Part shown: positions 1 to 9,427 of the stretch, in pieces
Layout of the letters: each line of letters begins with the position of its first letter
Position numbering within the stretch: position 1 is the stretch's first letter
Source: Methanobrevibacter sp. YE315
Lineage (GTDB): Archaea; Methanobacteriota; Methanobacteria; Methanobacteriales; Methanobacteriaceae
Direction: 5' to 3'
Length of the DNA: 64,000 bases
NCBI RefSeq assembly: GCF_001548675.1
Contig: NZ_CP010834.1
Span: 2,019,501 to 2,083,500 of the forward strand
Position numbers and translations under genes: made by a program
The notes under the pieces: model-generated
Database searches by the model: none
Told to the model about the DNA's origin: nothing
What the model saw: only the letters and a program-made list of their open reading frames with translations

Positions 1-701
1 ATCCTGAAAGGGCTGCTGAAATTGCTGAAGGTCTTGTTAAAGGAGCAATTGAATCAAAAATTGCAATTATCGGTGGAGAAACTGCTTCACTTCCAGGAAT
101 TATCAAAGACTTTGATTTAGCAGGAACTGGTATTGGATTTGTAGATATCGATAAAATCATTACCGGTGAAAATATCCAACCTGGAAATGTCTTGATTGGT
201 ATCGAAAGTAATGGTATTCACTCTAATGGATATAGTTTAGCTAGAAAAGCATTATTTGATGATGCTGGCTATACTGTTGATGATAAAATGCCTAATGGAG
301 AAACAACCCTCGGTGAAGAATTGATTAGGCCAACTGAACTTTACGTTAAACCTATTGTAGCATTATTTGAAAAAGAATATGATATTAATGGACTTGCCCA
401 TATTACTGGAGGGGGATTCACCAACCTTAGACGTTTGAAAAAAGGAGTTGGATATGATATTAACGACCTTCCAGAAGTTCCGGAAATATTTAAACTTATC
501 TACGAACAAAATGTTGACATCAAAGAAATGTACAGAGTTTTCAATATGGGTGTCGGTTTTGTCGTAATCTGTGATGAAAAAGAAGCTGAAAAAATTATGG
601 CTACTTTGAAAGAATACTGTAATTGCCAAATCATTGGTAAAGTAACTGATGATGAAAAAATTACTGTAAAAGCTTTTGAAGGGTCTGAAATTGAATACTG
701 A
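1..701 (+). CDS. purM: Phosphoribosylformylglycinamidine cyclo-ligase, 3' part
   Basis: Catalyses ATP-dependent ring closure of FGAM to AIR in purine synthesis. The reading frame is open from base 3, so the gene starts outside the window and only the last 232 or so codons are present. Family motifs are IIGGETASLPG near residue 22 of the visible part and IESNGIHSNGYSLAR near residue 64. The fold continues through the HITGGGFTNL segment, normal for the AIR-synthase C-terminal domain. The first in-frame ATG (192) is internal and not a real start. It precedes comC by 31 bases on the same strand. Confidence 0.95.
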   Translation, partial: PERAAEIAEGLVKGAIESKIAIIGGETASLPGIIKDFDLAGTGIGFVDIDKIITGENIQPGNVLIGIESNGIHSNGYSLARKALFDDAGYTVDDKMPNGETTLGEELIRPTELYVKPIVALFEKEYDINGLAHITGGGFTNLRRLKKGVGYDINDLPEVPEIFKLIYEQNVDIKEMYRVFNMGVGFVVICDEKEAEKIMATLKEYCNCQIIGKVTDDEKITVKAFEGSEIEY

Positions 702-732
702 TTTAACTGATAAATAGAAGGGGGAAAAATTA

Positions 733-1761
733 ATGAAAATAATGAAAGATAAAGAAATAGCTCTTGTAAAGGAAATATTAAAGAAACTGGGAGCTAGTGA
801 AGAAGATCAAGAATTAGTAGCGGAAGCCACTATTGATGCAGATCTAAAAGGATTTACATCTCATGGGCTTGGTAGATTCCCACAATATTTAATTAGCATT
901 AAATCAGGAACAATCAACTTAAAAGATAACATTACTATTGAAAAGGAAACACCTGCAATAGCATTAATTAATGGTAACAGCGGATTTGGACAAGCAGTAT
1001 CCTATAAAGCAATGCAAATTGCCATTAAAAAAGCTAAAGAAGTAGGTATTGCATGTGTAGGTGTTCACAATACCAATCACTTCGGAGTTACTGGATTTTA
1101 CTCCGATTTGGCATTAAGAGAAAATTGTATCGGATTAGTCCTTGCAAATACCGATCCTGCAATTGCACCATTAGGTGGTAAAGAACCATTAATTGGAACA
1201 AACCCTCTTGCATTAGGTATCCCATCTGATTCATACATTACCGTGGACATGGCAACTTCAGTTACTGCACGTGGAAAAATCATTGAATCAAAAAGAAAAG
1301 GTTTAGACTTGCCGGACGGATGGGCTTTAGATAAAGATGGAAACCCAACCAATGACCCTGAAGCTGCACTCGAAGGATCAATCTTGCCATTTGGTGGATT
1401 TAAAGGATATGCATTATCATTATTAATTGAAATCTTAACCGGACCATTAGTAAAAGCCGGATACGGTCATGGCGTAACTGGTACAGCATCTCCAGATAAA
1501 GACTGTACAAAAGGAGATTTATATGTTGTAATTGACCCTTCCAAATTTGGTGACTTTGATGAATTCAAAGCAGACACTGAAGACTTTATTTCACAAGTCA
1601 GAGCTACCGGTGAAACTGTTGCAATACCAGGTGATTTAGAAGTTAAAAGAATTGCTGAAGCTGAAGCTAATGGTGTTGCAATTGATGAAAAATTATACGA
1701 ACAATTAAAAGGAATCTGTGACGATTTGGATGTCGACCTTGATTCTTACTTAGAAGAATAA
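733..1761 (+). CDS. comC: L-sulfolactate dehydrogenase (malate/lactate dehydrogenase family)
   Basis: NAD(P)-dependent 2-hydroxyacid dehydrogenase of the LDH2/MDH2 family. In methanogens this family includes ComC, which oxidises sulfolactate to sulfopyruvate in coenzyme M synthesis. The 342 residues are full length. The typical core THFGVTGFYSDLA-like segment (here NTNHFGVTGFYSDLALREN, around residues 114-132) and TNPLALGIPS are present, as is the C-terminal PFGGFKGYALSLLIEIL helix. A purine-rich GGGGG stretch sits 8-9 bases before the ATG and supports this start. Assignment to sulfolactate rather than malate or lactate rests on the methanogen context, since the fold itself does not settle the substrate. 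Confidence 0.85.
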   Translation: MKIMKDKEIALVKEILKKLGASEEDQELVAEATIDADLKGFTSHGLGRFPQYLISIKSGTINLKDNITIEKETPAIALINGNSGFGQAVSYKAMQIAIKKAKEVGIACVGVHNTNHFGVTGFYSDLALRENCIGLVLANTDPAIAPLGGKEPLIGTNPLALGIPSDSYITVDMATSVTARGKIIESKRKGLDLPDGWALDKDGNPTNDPEAALEGSILPFGGFKGYALSLLIEILTGPLVKAGYGHGVTGTASPDKDCTKGDLYVVIDPSKFGDFDEFKADTEDFISQVRATGETVAIPGDLEVKRIAEAEANGVAIDEKLYEQLKGICDDLDVDLDSYLEE

Positions 1762-1774
1762 TTTTATTCTTCAC

Positions 1775-3562
1775 CTATTCTTTTTTTTGATATTTGGCAT
1801 AAAAACCATCAGTATCGGCATATATTGTGTAAAATCCGTATTCTTCTGCCATTTTAATAGATGATTTAATATACTGCCTTCCCCAGGAAGTAATTGCCTT
1901 TGCACATTCAAATGAATACCATCTAAATCTAGGAAAGCCATAAATCCCATACATTGTATTGGCCAGTCTTTTTATAGCTTGTTGTTGAACATCGAGCGCT
2001 TTTTTCTCAGTTTCATCGTCTGATGCTTTCATTTCACGTTTGATTCTGAAACGTTCCTGTAAAATTTTATCAATGACTGAAGGAATGAAACCTTGAGGCT
2101 CTTTTTTAAATTTGATTCCATGTTCTGGAGAAATATTATAATCTTCCTCGTTTTCAATATCACCCAAAACCATGACATCAGGAGATATATTTTTTGAAAT
2201 GATAATGCTTGGATATAGGCTTCTAAAGTCGAATTGGACTAAATTTTCATGCAGTCCCTTTTCAGGTTCCCTAACATAACCGCCTTCATTATCTTCAGCT
2301 GCCGCCCTATTTGCAAAATTAGCTCCCTGTTTATTTGGAACAACTTCATCATCAAAATAAGCTTGTTTTACTAAAAACCATTCGGCCTGCTGGCCTGTTG
2401 CCATACGGGAAACATCAAACAAGGGTTGGCCTATTATACGGGTAAGTTCTAAATTAAGAGGCAATGTTTGCTCTGCAATTTTTAATGTTGAAATAACATC
2501 ATCAAGAGAATAATCAAACAAATTGTCTAATTCTTCACCGCCATTGTCCCAGAATTCCCAAATCCTATCTCCGGGAACATCTATTTTTTCTTCGCCGAAC
2601 AATTCATAATAAACCCTTTCCAGAGTATACCTTTCAAGAGTCATGTACCTTCTCATGACCAAGTACACATCAACGTGAATTAATCCTTTAAATGATGCTG
2701 CATTTGCATATCCTCTTCTAATGAATCTAACGTCAGAGCCGTCCATTCCAATATCCAAATCAACACCCAATATTTTGGCCCTGTCTTTAAGATATGGGAA
2801 ATCAAAATTATCTGAATTGTATCCTACAATGATATCAACATTATTCTCCTTGATTATGTTTACAAATTCCTCAATCATTTCCCTTTCTGAGCTCAATTGA
2901 TTTACAAAATCATCCCTATCGGCCGAATTTGTTTTGGTGGAAATTACCTGATTAACACCGAAATTACTTGCAACACCAATCATGATGATTTCATCTTCTT
3001 CGGAGTTAGGCATCCCATGAGGATTTCTAACTTCCAAATCAAAGCTCAAAATGCGGAAATCCTGAGGATATTCCTTAACGCGTTTTAAATCTTCAGTTAA
3101 TTTAATTATTTCCACATCATGTTTTTCACAATCTAAATCCAAAAATGAATCAATCTTTTCACCGACTGCCGTTACTTCGGTCATTGGTATTACATCACGG
3201 TCCATCAGGTATCTTCTATAAAACGGAATGTCAAATTCCCTTATCTGAAGCACATTATCAAGATCCCTTAGGGCATCCCTATTTTTTGCAAGCTCCTGAG
3301 GATGTTTAAAAGTAACCTTCAAAAATTCGTTTTCGATTTGGAAATCCTTTTTGATGACTTTTTCAATACGAGTAACATCTAGATTATCCTGAATTTCATT
3401 TATACAATTATCCAAATCATCAGAGACAACATAAAGATAAGGTTCGAATGTGTCATCGATTAGAACAACATTCTTATCACCATCTTTTGAAAATAACCTT
3501 ATTACAGGCTTATCCTCATAGGTAACATAATCAATGTCTAGAATAACAACATTTCTCTTCAT
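1775..3562 (-). CDS. polB1: DNA polymerase family B, large part of a split enzyme
   Basis: Replicative-type family B DNA polymerase with 3'-5' exonuclease. Visible motifs in order: Exo I FDLEV (about residue 174), Exo II VGYNSDNFDFPYL (about 250), Exo III YSLDDV, Pol motif A DFRSLYPSI, motif B KRLANTMYGIYG and motif C YADTDG. The protein stops about nine residues after motif C, at 595 residues, whereas undivided archaeal PolB is near 780 and continues into the thumb. Methanothermobacter has the same split, with the C-terminal piece encoded elsewhere, and no such piece is in this window. Its ATG abuts the stop codon of the upstream membrane-protein gene, so the two are probably translationally coupled. 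Confidence 0.95.
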   Translation of the reverse strand: MKRNVVILDIDYVTYEDKPVIRLFSKDGDKNVVLIDDTFEPYLYVVSDDLDNCINEIQDNLDVTRIEKVIKKDFQIENEFLKVTFKHPQELAKNRDALRDLDNVLQIREFDIPFYRRYLMDRDVIPMTEVTAVGEKIDSFLDLDCEKHDVEIIKLTEDLKRVKEYPQDFRILSFDLEVRNPHGMPNSEEDEIIMIGVASNFGVNQVISTKTNSADRDDFVNQLSSEREMIEEFVNIIKENNVDIIVGYNSDNFDFPYLKDRAKILGVDLDIGMDGSDVRFIRRGYANAASFKGLIHVDVYLVMRRYMTLERYTLERVYYELFGEEKIDVPGDRIWEFWDNGGEELDNLFDYSLDDVISTLKIAEQTLPLNLELTRIIGQPLFDVSRMATGQQAEWFLVKQAYFDDEVVPNKQGANFANRAAAEDNEGGYVREPEKGLHENLVQFDFRSLYPSIIISKNISPDVMVLGDIENEEDYNISPEHGIKFKKEPQGFIPSVIDKILQERFRIKREMKASDDETEKKALDVQQQAIKRLANTMYGIYGFPRFRWYSFECAKAITSWGRQYIKSSIKMAEEYGFYTIYADTDGFYAKYQKKE

Positions 3563-4585
3563 TTATTTATCCCCAATCAAGTATTCTTTTCTGTAACTGT
3601 CCAAAACAGCGTAAGTTACTCCTAAAATTAAAGGTCCGACAATGAAACCTACAATTCCATATACTAGAGGACCTGACAAGAATCCTATAAGCAGGATTAA
3701 AGGATGTATTTCTGCATAATGGCTGGATAATGCCGGTCTAATGTACATGTCTATAGTGCTTAAGAAGAATCCGAATAGCAATACTATTATTGCACGAGGA
3801 TAATTGCCGGATACCACATCTATGAAGAATAATGCCCAATATATTGGCCAAGGCCCGAATATTGGAATCAACTGTAAGATTCCTGTAATTATCCCTAAAA
3901 ATATACCATACGGATATCCTAAAATAGAGTAACCTATACATCCAAAAATTCCAATAATTACGGATGTTAAAAAATGCCCGTAAAATATGCTTCTTAAAAC
4001 ATCCTTTACTTCTTCCATAGTGCCATCAAAGAAATCTTTTGAATCATCAGGAACAAAATCCCTAATAAAGTCCAAGCATTTGTCTCCGTCACGGACAAAG
4101 TAAAATATTGAACAGATTAGAATAAATAAGTCTAATGTAATATTGAGAAATTTACTAAAGAACTTGGCTGAATAATTCAATAAATAGGATAAACCATGTT
4201 CAAACGCTGAATGAATATATGAATCAAAAGAACCTGAATTGGATCCTATAGGCAAATAATTAATTAATCTTGTGGTAGCATCTTGAAGATCTACATAAGA
4301 ATTACTTGCCAGAAATGATGCGGTAAAGGATGAAACTTCAAAAGTGATGTATCCCACCAGCAGAATTAATGGAATTAAAACAAGGACCATCGCAAGTAAA
4401 ATGGAAACTGAAGAGTATTTAAGTTTAGATTGAATTTTAAAAGCTAGAGGCCTTATTCCATAAGCCAAAATGGCACCTAAAATAATCATGTTCAAAACAG
4501 GGAAAATAAACATGAGCGAAATCAATAACAGGAATATGATTATTAATATTTGAGGAGTCAAGTATTTTTTAATGTTTATTTCCAT
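3563..4585 (-). CDS. AI-2E family transporter (PerM-like membrane protein)
   Basis: Polytopic membrane protein of the UPF0118/AI-2E exporter family. The 340 residues contain about seven or eight hydrophobic segments: two at the N-terminus (residues 10-50), one at 60-85, and a C-terminal block from 205 onward. The segment GILQLIPIFGPWPIY carries the family's conserved PxxG..P pattern, and the end LSGPLVYGIVGFIVGPLILG is also typical. Family members export autoinducer-2 or act as Na+/H+ antiporters, and the substrate here is unknown. It ends directly against the polB start codon. Confidence 0.85.
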   Translation of the reverse strand: MEINIKKYLTPQILIIIFLLLISLMFIFPVLNMIILGAILAYGIRPLAFKIQSKLKYSSVSILLAMVLVLIPLILLVGYITFEVSSFTASFLASNSYVDLQDATTRLINYLPIGSNSGSFDSYIHSAFEHGLSYLLNYSAKFFSKFLNITLDLFILICSIFYFVRDGDKCLDFIRDFVPDDSKDFFDGTMEEVKDVLRSIFYGHFLTSVIIGIFGCIGYSILGYPYGIFLGIITGILQLIPIFGPWPIYWALFFIDVVSGNYPRAIIVLLFGFFLSTIDMYIRPALSSHYAEIHPLILLIGFLSGPLVYGIVGFIVGPLILGVTYAVLDSYRKEYLIGDK

Positions 4586-4600
4586 GCAATCACCATAAAA

Positions 4601-5401
4601 CTAAAATTTCACACCGGATGCGTCTCTTCTGTATTTTCCAAATTCAGTAATCTGATAAATCTTATCATTTTCAAAAACAGGCCCTTCAACGCAGATTCTC
4701 CAACCTTCACTATCGACGCAACATTGTCCGCATACGCCTAAAGCGCATTTCATGTATCTTTCAAGAGAATACTGTGCGGGAATATTTGCATCTTCTAGAA
4801 TGTCGAAAATTCCTTTCATCATTATTTCAGGACCGCAAACAAATGCATAATCATAAGTCGAATCTTCAAGCAAACCTTTAGTGCAGTCAGTTGCAAATCC
4901 CTTAAATCCGAAACTTCCATCATCGGTACAATAATGTATGTTTGCACCCAATTTATCCAAGGAATCGGCATACAGCAATTCATCTTTAGTAACTGCAGCG
5001 GCTACAACATCAACATTATTTCCTTTTTTAATTAAATCGCTGACTATAGAATGAATAGGAGCCATTCCGACACCCCCGCCAATAGCCAGGATATTTTTAC
5101 CCTCAAAGGAATTGTTAAAGCCATTACCATAACTGCCCCTAACGCCTATCTTATCGCCAGTTTTCAAGTCATGCAATTGTGAAGTAAATTCACCGATATT
5201 TTTTACTGTAATGGCTAATTCATTATCATTAATTTGAGCTATGGACATTGGTTTTTCATTTTTAAAGTTCCAAATCATCACAAACTCTCCAGGATTTGGC
5301 TTGCCCAATGTTTCCATGTCCCAGTCAAATTTGAAAGTTTTAATTGTAGGAGTTTCATCAATAATTTCCTTAATTTCAACAATTTTCGGTTCGTTAATCA
5401 T
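4601..5401 (-). CDS. pyrK: Dihydroorotate dehydrogenase electron-transfer subunit
   Basis: FAD and [2Fe-2S] subunit that passes electrons from dihydroorotate dehydrogenase (PyrD) to NAD+ in pyrimidine synthesis. The 266 residues show an N-terminal ferredoxin-reductase FAD barrel, an NAD-binding IGGGVGMAPIHSI loop, and a C-terminal cysteine cluster CALGVCGQCCVDSEGWRIC that ligates the 2Fe-2S centre. The gene starts 2 bases after the pyrD stop, so the pair is clearly an operon. Confidence 0.95.
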   Translation of the reverse strand: MINEPKIVEIKEIIDETPTIKTFKFDWDMETLGKPNPGEFVMIWNFKNEKPMSIAQINDNELAITVKNIGEFTSQLHDLKTGDKIGVRGSYGNGFNNSFEGKNILAIGGGVGMAPIHSIVSDLIKKGNNVDVVAAAVTKDELLYADSLDKLGANIHYCTDDGSFGFKGFATDCTKGLLEDSTYDYAFVCGPEIMMKGIFDILEDANIPAQYSLERYMKCALGVCGQCCVDSEGWRICVEGPVFENDKIYQITEFGKYRRDASGVKF

Positions 5402-5403
5402 GT

Positions 5404-6315
5404 TTACAACTCCCTATGTGCAAGCCCAACCATCTCATCAATGGATGAAAATCCTTTTTCAGCCATGAATTTTTCCAAACCTTCATTGATTTTGGCAAAA
5501 ACTTCAACACCCTCATCCATGATGGCAGTTCCTATTTGAACAGCCCTTGCACCTGCATAAATAAATTCCACAACATCTTCCCAGCTGTAAATTCCACCAA
5601 CTCCAATCAATGGAATATCAACTGCTTCATAAACTGAATAAACATTACTGATAGCTATCGGCTTTATTGCACGGCCGCTCATTCCGCCAAATTTATTTGA
5701 TAAGACAGGACGGGCAACATCAATATTGATTTTCATTCCAGGCCCCAAAGTGTTGATTAATGATAAGGCATCTGCACCTGCATCCTCACAGGTTTTTGCA
5801 ATTTCAGTGATGTCAGTCACATTAGGGGTTAATTTTGCAATAACTGGGACTTCAGCAACATCACAGGAAGCTGAAACAATGGTATTGCTTAAATCACAAC
5901 TTTGTCCGATTGAGGCACCGTAACCATCCATTGCATGAGGACATGATATATTCAATTCAATCATGTCAACGAATTCCTGAACTTCACCAACCAATTGGGA
6001 AAATTCATCAGGAGTAGCGCCATATATTGAAGCTATTACCACATTATTTTCATGGTCAATTTTTTTCAATTCTTCTTTAAAGTTATCTACACCCGGATTT
6101 GAAAGGCCGATTGCATTTATTATGCCCCCTTCAACAGCCACAGTTGTAGGATTAACATAACCTGGGTGAGGCTTTAGTGAAAATGATTTGGAAACTACCC
6201 CACCGGCACCTGACTTTAAAATCCAATTCATTGATGAAGCATTGCTTCCCATAATTCCTGCCGCCAACATCAATGGATTTCTGAATTCGACTCCACAAAC
6301 ATTTGTTTTCAACAT
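5404..6315 (-). CDS. pyrD: Dihydroorotate dehydrogenase catalytic subunit (class 1B)
   Basis: FMN enzyme oxidising dihydroorotate to orotate, with PyrK as partner. The 303-residue TIM barrel has the substrate segment NAIGLSNPGV, the class 1B catalytic cysteine in ELNISCPHAMDGYG, and the FMN phosphate loop GVGGIYSWEDV followed by AGARAVQIGTA. The cysteine, rather than the serine of class 2, together with the adjacent pyrK, places it in class 1B. It is the first gene of the two-gene operon. Confidence 0.96.
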   Translation of the reverse strand: MLKTNVCGVEFRNPLMLAAGIMGSNASSMNWILKSGAGGVVSKSFSLKPHPGYVNPTTVAVEGGIINAIGLSNPGVDNFKEELKKIDHENNVVIASIYGATPDEFSQLVGEVQEFVDMIELNISCPHAMDGYGASIGQSCDLSNTIVSASCDVAEVPVIAKLTPNVTDITEIAKTCEDAGADALSLINTLGPGMKINIDVARPVLSNKFGGMSGRAIKPIAISNVYSVYEAVDIPLIGVGGIYSWEDVVEFIYAGARAVQIGTAIMDEGVEVFAKINEGLEKFMAEKGFSSIDEMVGLAHREL

Positions 6316-6339
6316 GATATCAACTTTGTAATTAATTAT

Positions 6340-6879
6340 TTAATTAGTTTTTGTTAATTTTTCGATAATCTCTTGGTATTTTTCATTTTGTAATTTTAAG
6401 CTAATTATATTGGTTTTATTGGATTTAACGATTTCATCATTTGATTTCATTAGGTTTGCAATTTGCTCTTCCTGTTTTTCAATTATTAAATCTTTCTGTT
6501 TGAGCAAATCTTCATATGTTTTAGAAATTCTTTTAAGCTGAGCATCCAAGTTTTCTGTGTTTGCATTTAACTGATTTTTATAGTCATCAATCAGGGACCT
6601 CAAATATTTGACCTGATCCTGCTTGTCTTCAATGATTGATTCCTTTTCTTTAATTTTTTGGGACAAATCATCAAGCTCTTTTATTCTTGCCTTATCATAA
6701 TCTATTTTTGTGTCCAGTTTATCTTCTAAATTTTTGTTTTGATACTTCAATCTAGTAGAATACAATTTCAACTTGTTGATTTCTTCCTTTTTATTTTCCA
6801 ATTCCATGTTCAACTCATCAATTTCGGCATTTTTGAGTTCAAGCTCATATTCCAAATCCTTCAAACTTTGCTGTGACAT
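6340..6879 (-). CDS. Coiled-coil protein of unknown function
   Basis: A 179-residue protein that is almost entirely charged heptad-like sequence, rich in E, K, L, N and D, with no signal peptide, cysteine or membrane segment. Long uninterrupted coiled coil is predicted from about residue 5 to 175. No catalytic motif is visible. It lies 24 bases downstream from the pyrD start side and is divergent from nop5 across 114 bases. Structural or scaffolding proteins look like this, but no specific role can be named. Confidence 0.65.
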   Translation of the reverse strand: MSQQSLKDLEYELELKNAEIDELNMELENKKEEINKLKLYSTRLKYQNKNLEDKLDTKIDYDKARIKELDDLSQKIKEKESIIEDKQDQVKYLRSLIDDYKNQLNANTENLDAQLKRISKTYEDLLKQKDLIIEKQEEQIANLMKSNDEIVKSNKTNIISLKLQNEKYQEIIEKLTKTN

Positions 6880-6993
6880 AATTACAAATCCAAAAAAATA
6901 GTATAATCCTATAAAGATTATAATTTTTAAATAAATTAAATCTTTTTATAGGCATGAAAATACTTATTAAAAATAAAAAAAATATTTAACTTT

Positions 6994-8145
6994 ATGGAAT
7001 GTTATATAACTTACTGTATTAAAGGATATTTGGCTTTTAATAGTGAAAATGAATTAATTGCTGAAAAGTTATTTCCTGATGATGAAATAATTAATAGATT
7101 ATCCGAAATTGACAATAAACAGATAGTCAAGGAAGAATTGGAAATTATTGAAGAAGTTTCAAAAGATTTCGATGAAATAATTATCGAATCAAACAAGCGT
7201 TTGTCTGACTATGATAATGATAAGATAATAATTAAAAATCCGAATAAGGCTGGAGAGTATTTAAGAAACAATTATGCCAAGTTTGATTTGAATCAAGAAG
7301 ACATTACCAGAATTTATCAAAATTTGGCAATATACAGAATCAAAAAAGAATCAGCATCAGAAGATAAACACCTAATTCAGGCCATAAATTCTATTGATGA
7401 AATTGATGAAAGTATTTCAAAATTGATTGAGAGAATCAGGGAATGGTACGCGTTATATTTCCCTGAAATGGAAATCATAAAAAATAATGAGACATATATC
7501 AAACTGGTTTCTCAAAACAAAACAAAGGAAAAAATAATCGAAGCCAAACCTGACGCTTTCCCATCCGAAATTATTGATATTGATGAGGACATCAATCCTG
7601 TTGATTTGGAAATAATGAACAATTATGCCAATTCGATTTATGAACTTCAGAAATCCAGAAAAAATCTTGAAAACTATATTGATAAAAAAATGGAGTCAAT
7701 AGCTCCGAATTTAAGGCTTCTTATCGGCCCGACATTAGGTGCCAAGTTAATTTCACATGCAGGAGGGCTTAAAAGACTTGCAATGTATCCTTCAAGTACA
7801 ATACAAATAATGGGTGCTGAAAAAGCATTGTTTAGACATTTGAAAAGCGGAGACAGACCTCCAAAATATGGATTGATCTACCAACACCCCCAAGTAAGAG
7901 GCGCTAAATGGTGGAATCGTGGAAAAATCGCAAGGATGCTTGCCGGAAGAATATCCCTTGCCGTTAGAAGAGATGTTTTTACTAAAACATTTGATGAAAA
8001 TGTTGCAGATGAATTTAAATTAAAAGTAGAAGAAATTGAGAAAAATAATCCGTTTCCAACAAAGACAACTAAAAAAAGGAAAGAAGAACTGGGCAAATCC
8101 AAAAAACGTAAGAAAAAAGGTAAAAAAAGTAAAAAAAGGAGATAG
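6994..8145 (+). CDS. nop5: C/D box RNP core protein Nop5 (NOP56-related)
   Basis: Scaffold of the archaeal C/D box ribonucleoprotein that carries guide RNA and fibrillarin for 2'-O-methylation of rRNA and tRNA. The 383 residues comprise an N-terminal fibrillarin-binding domain, a central coiled coil (about 130-225), and the Nop domain with GPTLGAKLISHAGGLKRLA and QIMGAEKALFRHLKSG, which contacts L7Ae and the RNA k-turn. The last 30 residues are a lysine/arginine tail, common in this family. Fibrillarin follows 3 bases after the stop. Confidence 0.96.
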   Translation: MECYITYCIKGYLAFNSENELIAEKLFPDDEIINRLSEIDNKQIVKEELEIIEEVSKDFDEIIIESNKRLSDYDNDKIIIKNPNKAGEYLRNNYAKFDLNQEDITRIYQNLAIYRIKKESASEDKHLIQAINSIDEIDESISKLIERIREWYALYFPEMEIIKNNETYIKLVSQNKTKEKIIEAKPDAFPSEIIDIDEDINPVDLEIMNNYANSIYELQKSRKNLENYIDKKMESIAPNLRLLIGPTLGAKLISHAGGLKRLAMYPSSTIQIMGAEKALFRHLKSGDRPPKYGLIYQHPQVRGAKWWNRGKIARMLAGRISLAVRRDVFTKTFDENVADEFKLKVEEIEKNNPFPTKTTKKRKEELGKSKKRKKKGKKSKKRR

Positions 8146-8148
8146 AGC

Positions 8149-8790
8149 ATGAATGTTTATTTTAAGGATGGAAACATAGCTACTAAAAATTTAAACCCTG
8201 GAACATCAGTGTACGGTGAAGAATTAATTCAAGAGGATTGTGAATATAGAATATGGAATCCTAGACGTTCAAAATTATCTGCAGCTCTTTTAAATGGATT
8301 AGAAAATTTAGAGCTTGACGAGACTTCAAAAGTGCTATACCTTGGTGCATCAACCGGAACAACAGTTTCACACATTTCAGATATTGTAATCAATGGAAGA
8401 ATATATGCGGTTGAATTTTCACCAACAACAGCAAAAAAATTAGTTCAACTTTCCCATCAAAGACTTAATATTGCTCCGATTTTAGGTGATGCAACCAAAC
8501 CTAAAGGATATTTGAATATAGTCGAAAAAGTGGACCTAGTGTACTGTGATGTAGCCCAACCAACACAGACCGAATTGTTTATGAAAAATATGAACCTGTT
8601 TTTAAAAGATGGCGGTGTTGGAATTTTAATGATAAAAGCTAGAAGTATTGACGTGGTACAAAAGCCTAAAAAGATATTCAAGGAACAAGAGAAGAAATTG
8701 ATTGAAAAAGGTTTTAAAATTATTGAAAAAGTAAAACTGGAACCTTACGAAAAAGACCATATTGCATTGTTAGTAGAAAAAAATTTTTAA
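8149..8790 (+). CDS. flpA: Fibrillarin-like rRNA/tRNA 2'-O-methyltransferase
   Basis: SAM-dependent methyltransferase of the C/D box RNP. The 213 residues are full length for archaeal fibrillarin. Visible elements are the N-terminal VYGEELIQEDCEYRIWNPRRSKLSA-type region, the SAM-binding LGASTGTTVSHISDIV loop, the acidic VEFSP strand end and the DVAQPTQTE motif. A GGAGAT ribosome-binding site overlaps the end of nop5, and the two genes form an operon. A tRNA-Trp intron at 45.2 kb in this window encodes a likely guide RNA for this complex. Confidence 0.96.
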   Translation: MNVYFKDGNIATKNLNPGTSVYGEELIQEDCEYRIWNPRRSKLSAALLNGLENLELDETSKVLYLGASTGTTVSHISDIVINGRIYAVEFSPTTAKKLVQLSHQRLNIAPILGDATKPKGYLNIVEKVDLVYCDVAQPTQTELFMKNMNLFLKDGGVGILMIKARSIDVVQKPKKIFKEQEKKLIEKGFKIIEKVKLEPYEKDHIALLVEKNF

Positions 8791-8867
8791 AAAAAAACAA
8801 CAAATTTCAATCAAATAAACGGGAAAAAAATACCTCTGAAAACTATAAAAAATTACTACAAAAACGC

Positions 8868-8883
8868 CAAAAAAGTATTACTT
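8868..8883 (+). repeat. 16-base direct repeat, left copy
   Basis: CAAAAAAGTATTACTT occurs here and identically at 9080-9095. The two copies flank, at 47 and 54 bases, the inverted-repeat element at 8931-9025. They could be a target duplication of a decayed insertion, or chance in A/T-rich sequence. Confidence 0.5.
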
Positions 8884-8930
8884 AGATACCTTTTTATACT
8901 AGAAAATAAAATATAAAATATGCTAATGCA

Positions 8931-9025
8931 AATAAAATAAAAGTTCATTTAAGCGTCCTTTAGGTAGATTCACTCTATTAATCACTCCATTTAACTGAAA
9001 CCTAAAGGCATGAACTTATTTTATT
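8931..9025. other. Structured inverted-repeat element in a 637-base gene-free gap
   Basis: Three helices nest in register: 8931-8940 with 9016-9025 (10 bp), 8943-8948 with 9010-9015 (6 bp), and 8957-8965 with 9000-9008 (9 bp, CCTTTAGGT). The loop is about 34 bases. This makes a long stem with small asymmetric bulges, typical of a folded RNA or a small palindromic mobile element. The rest of the gap (8791-9427) is A/T-rich. It contains a local repeat AGACGATTTT at about 9040 and 9058 and a 7-bp hairpin near 9366-9390, and no convincing gene. Confidence 0.5.
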
Positions 9026-9079
9026 GAAATACTTATTTTTAGACGATTTTTTTTCAAAGACGATTTTACATAATTTATT

Positions 9080-9095
9080 CAAAAAAGTATTACTT
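9080..9095 (+). repeat. 16-base direct repeat, right copy
   Basis: Identical to 8868-8883. See the left copy. Confidence 0.5.
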
Positions 9096-9427
9096 TAATG
9101 AGCTTATATTTTCCTATAAATTTACTTATCAAATCAAAAATTCAAAAGGTTTGACTGACAAGACCAAAATTAATTTTCAATAAAATATAAATTTATAACT
9201 AAGAAATTGAATTAAAGTTAAAATCTATTAGTGAAATTAACATCATAGAAGTTAATTTAGTTTTGCCTAAATTTTTTGCATGATTTAGAATTGACTAAGA
9301 AAATAACATATCGAATAATAGAATAAACAGTCAAGGAAATAAAAAGTTGTTAGTAACCTCACTCAAATTATGAATTGATATTCCATAATTATAACAAGCA
9401 CTTCTTAAAAAATAGATAAAATACAAG

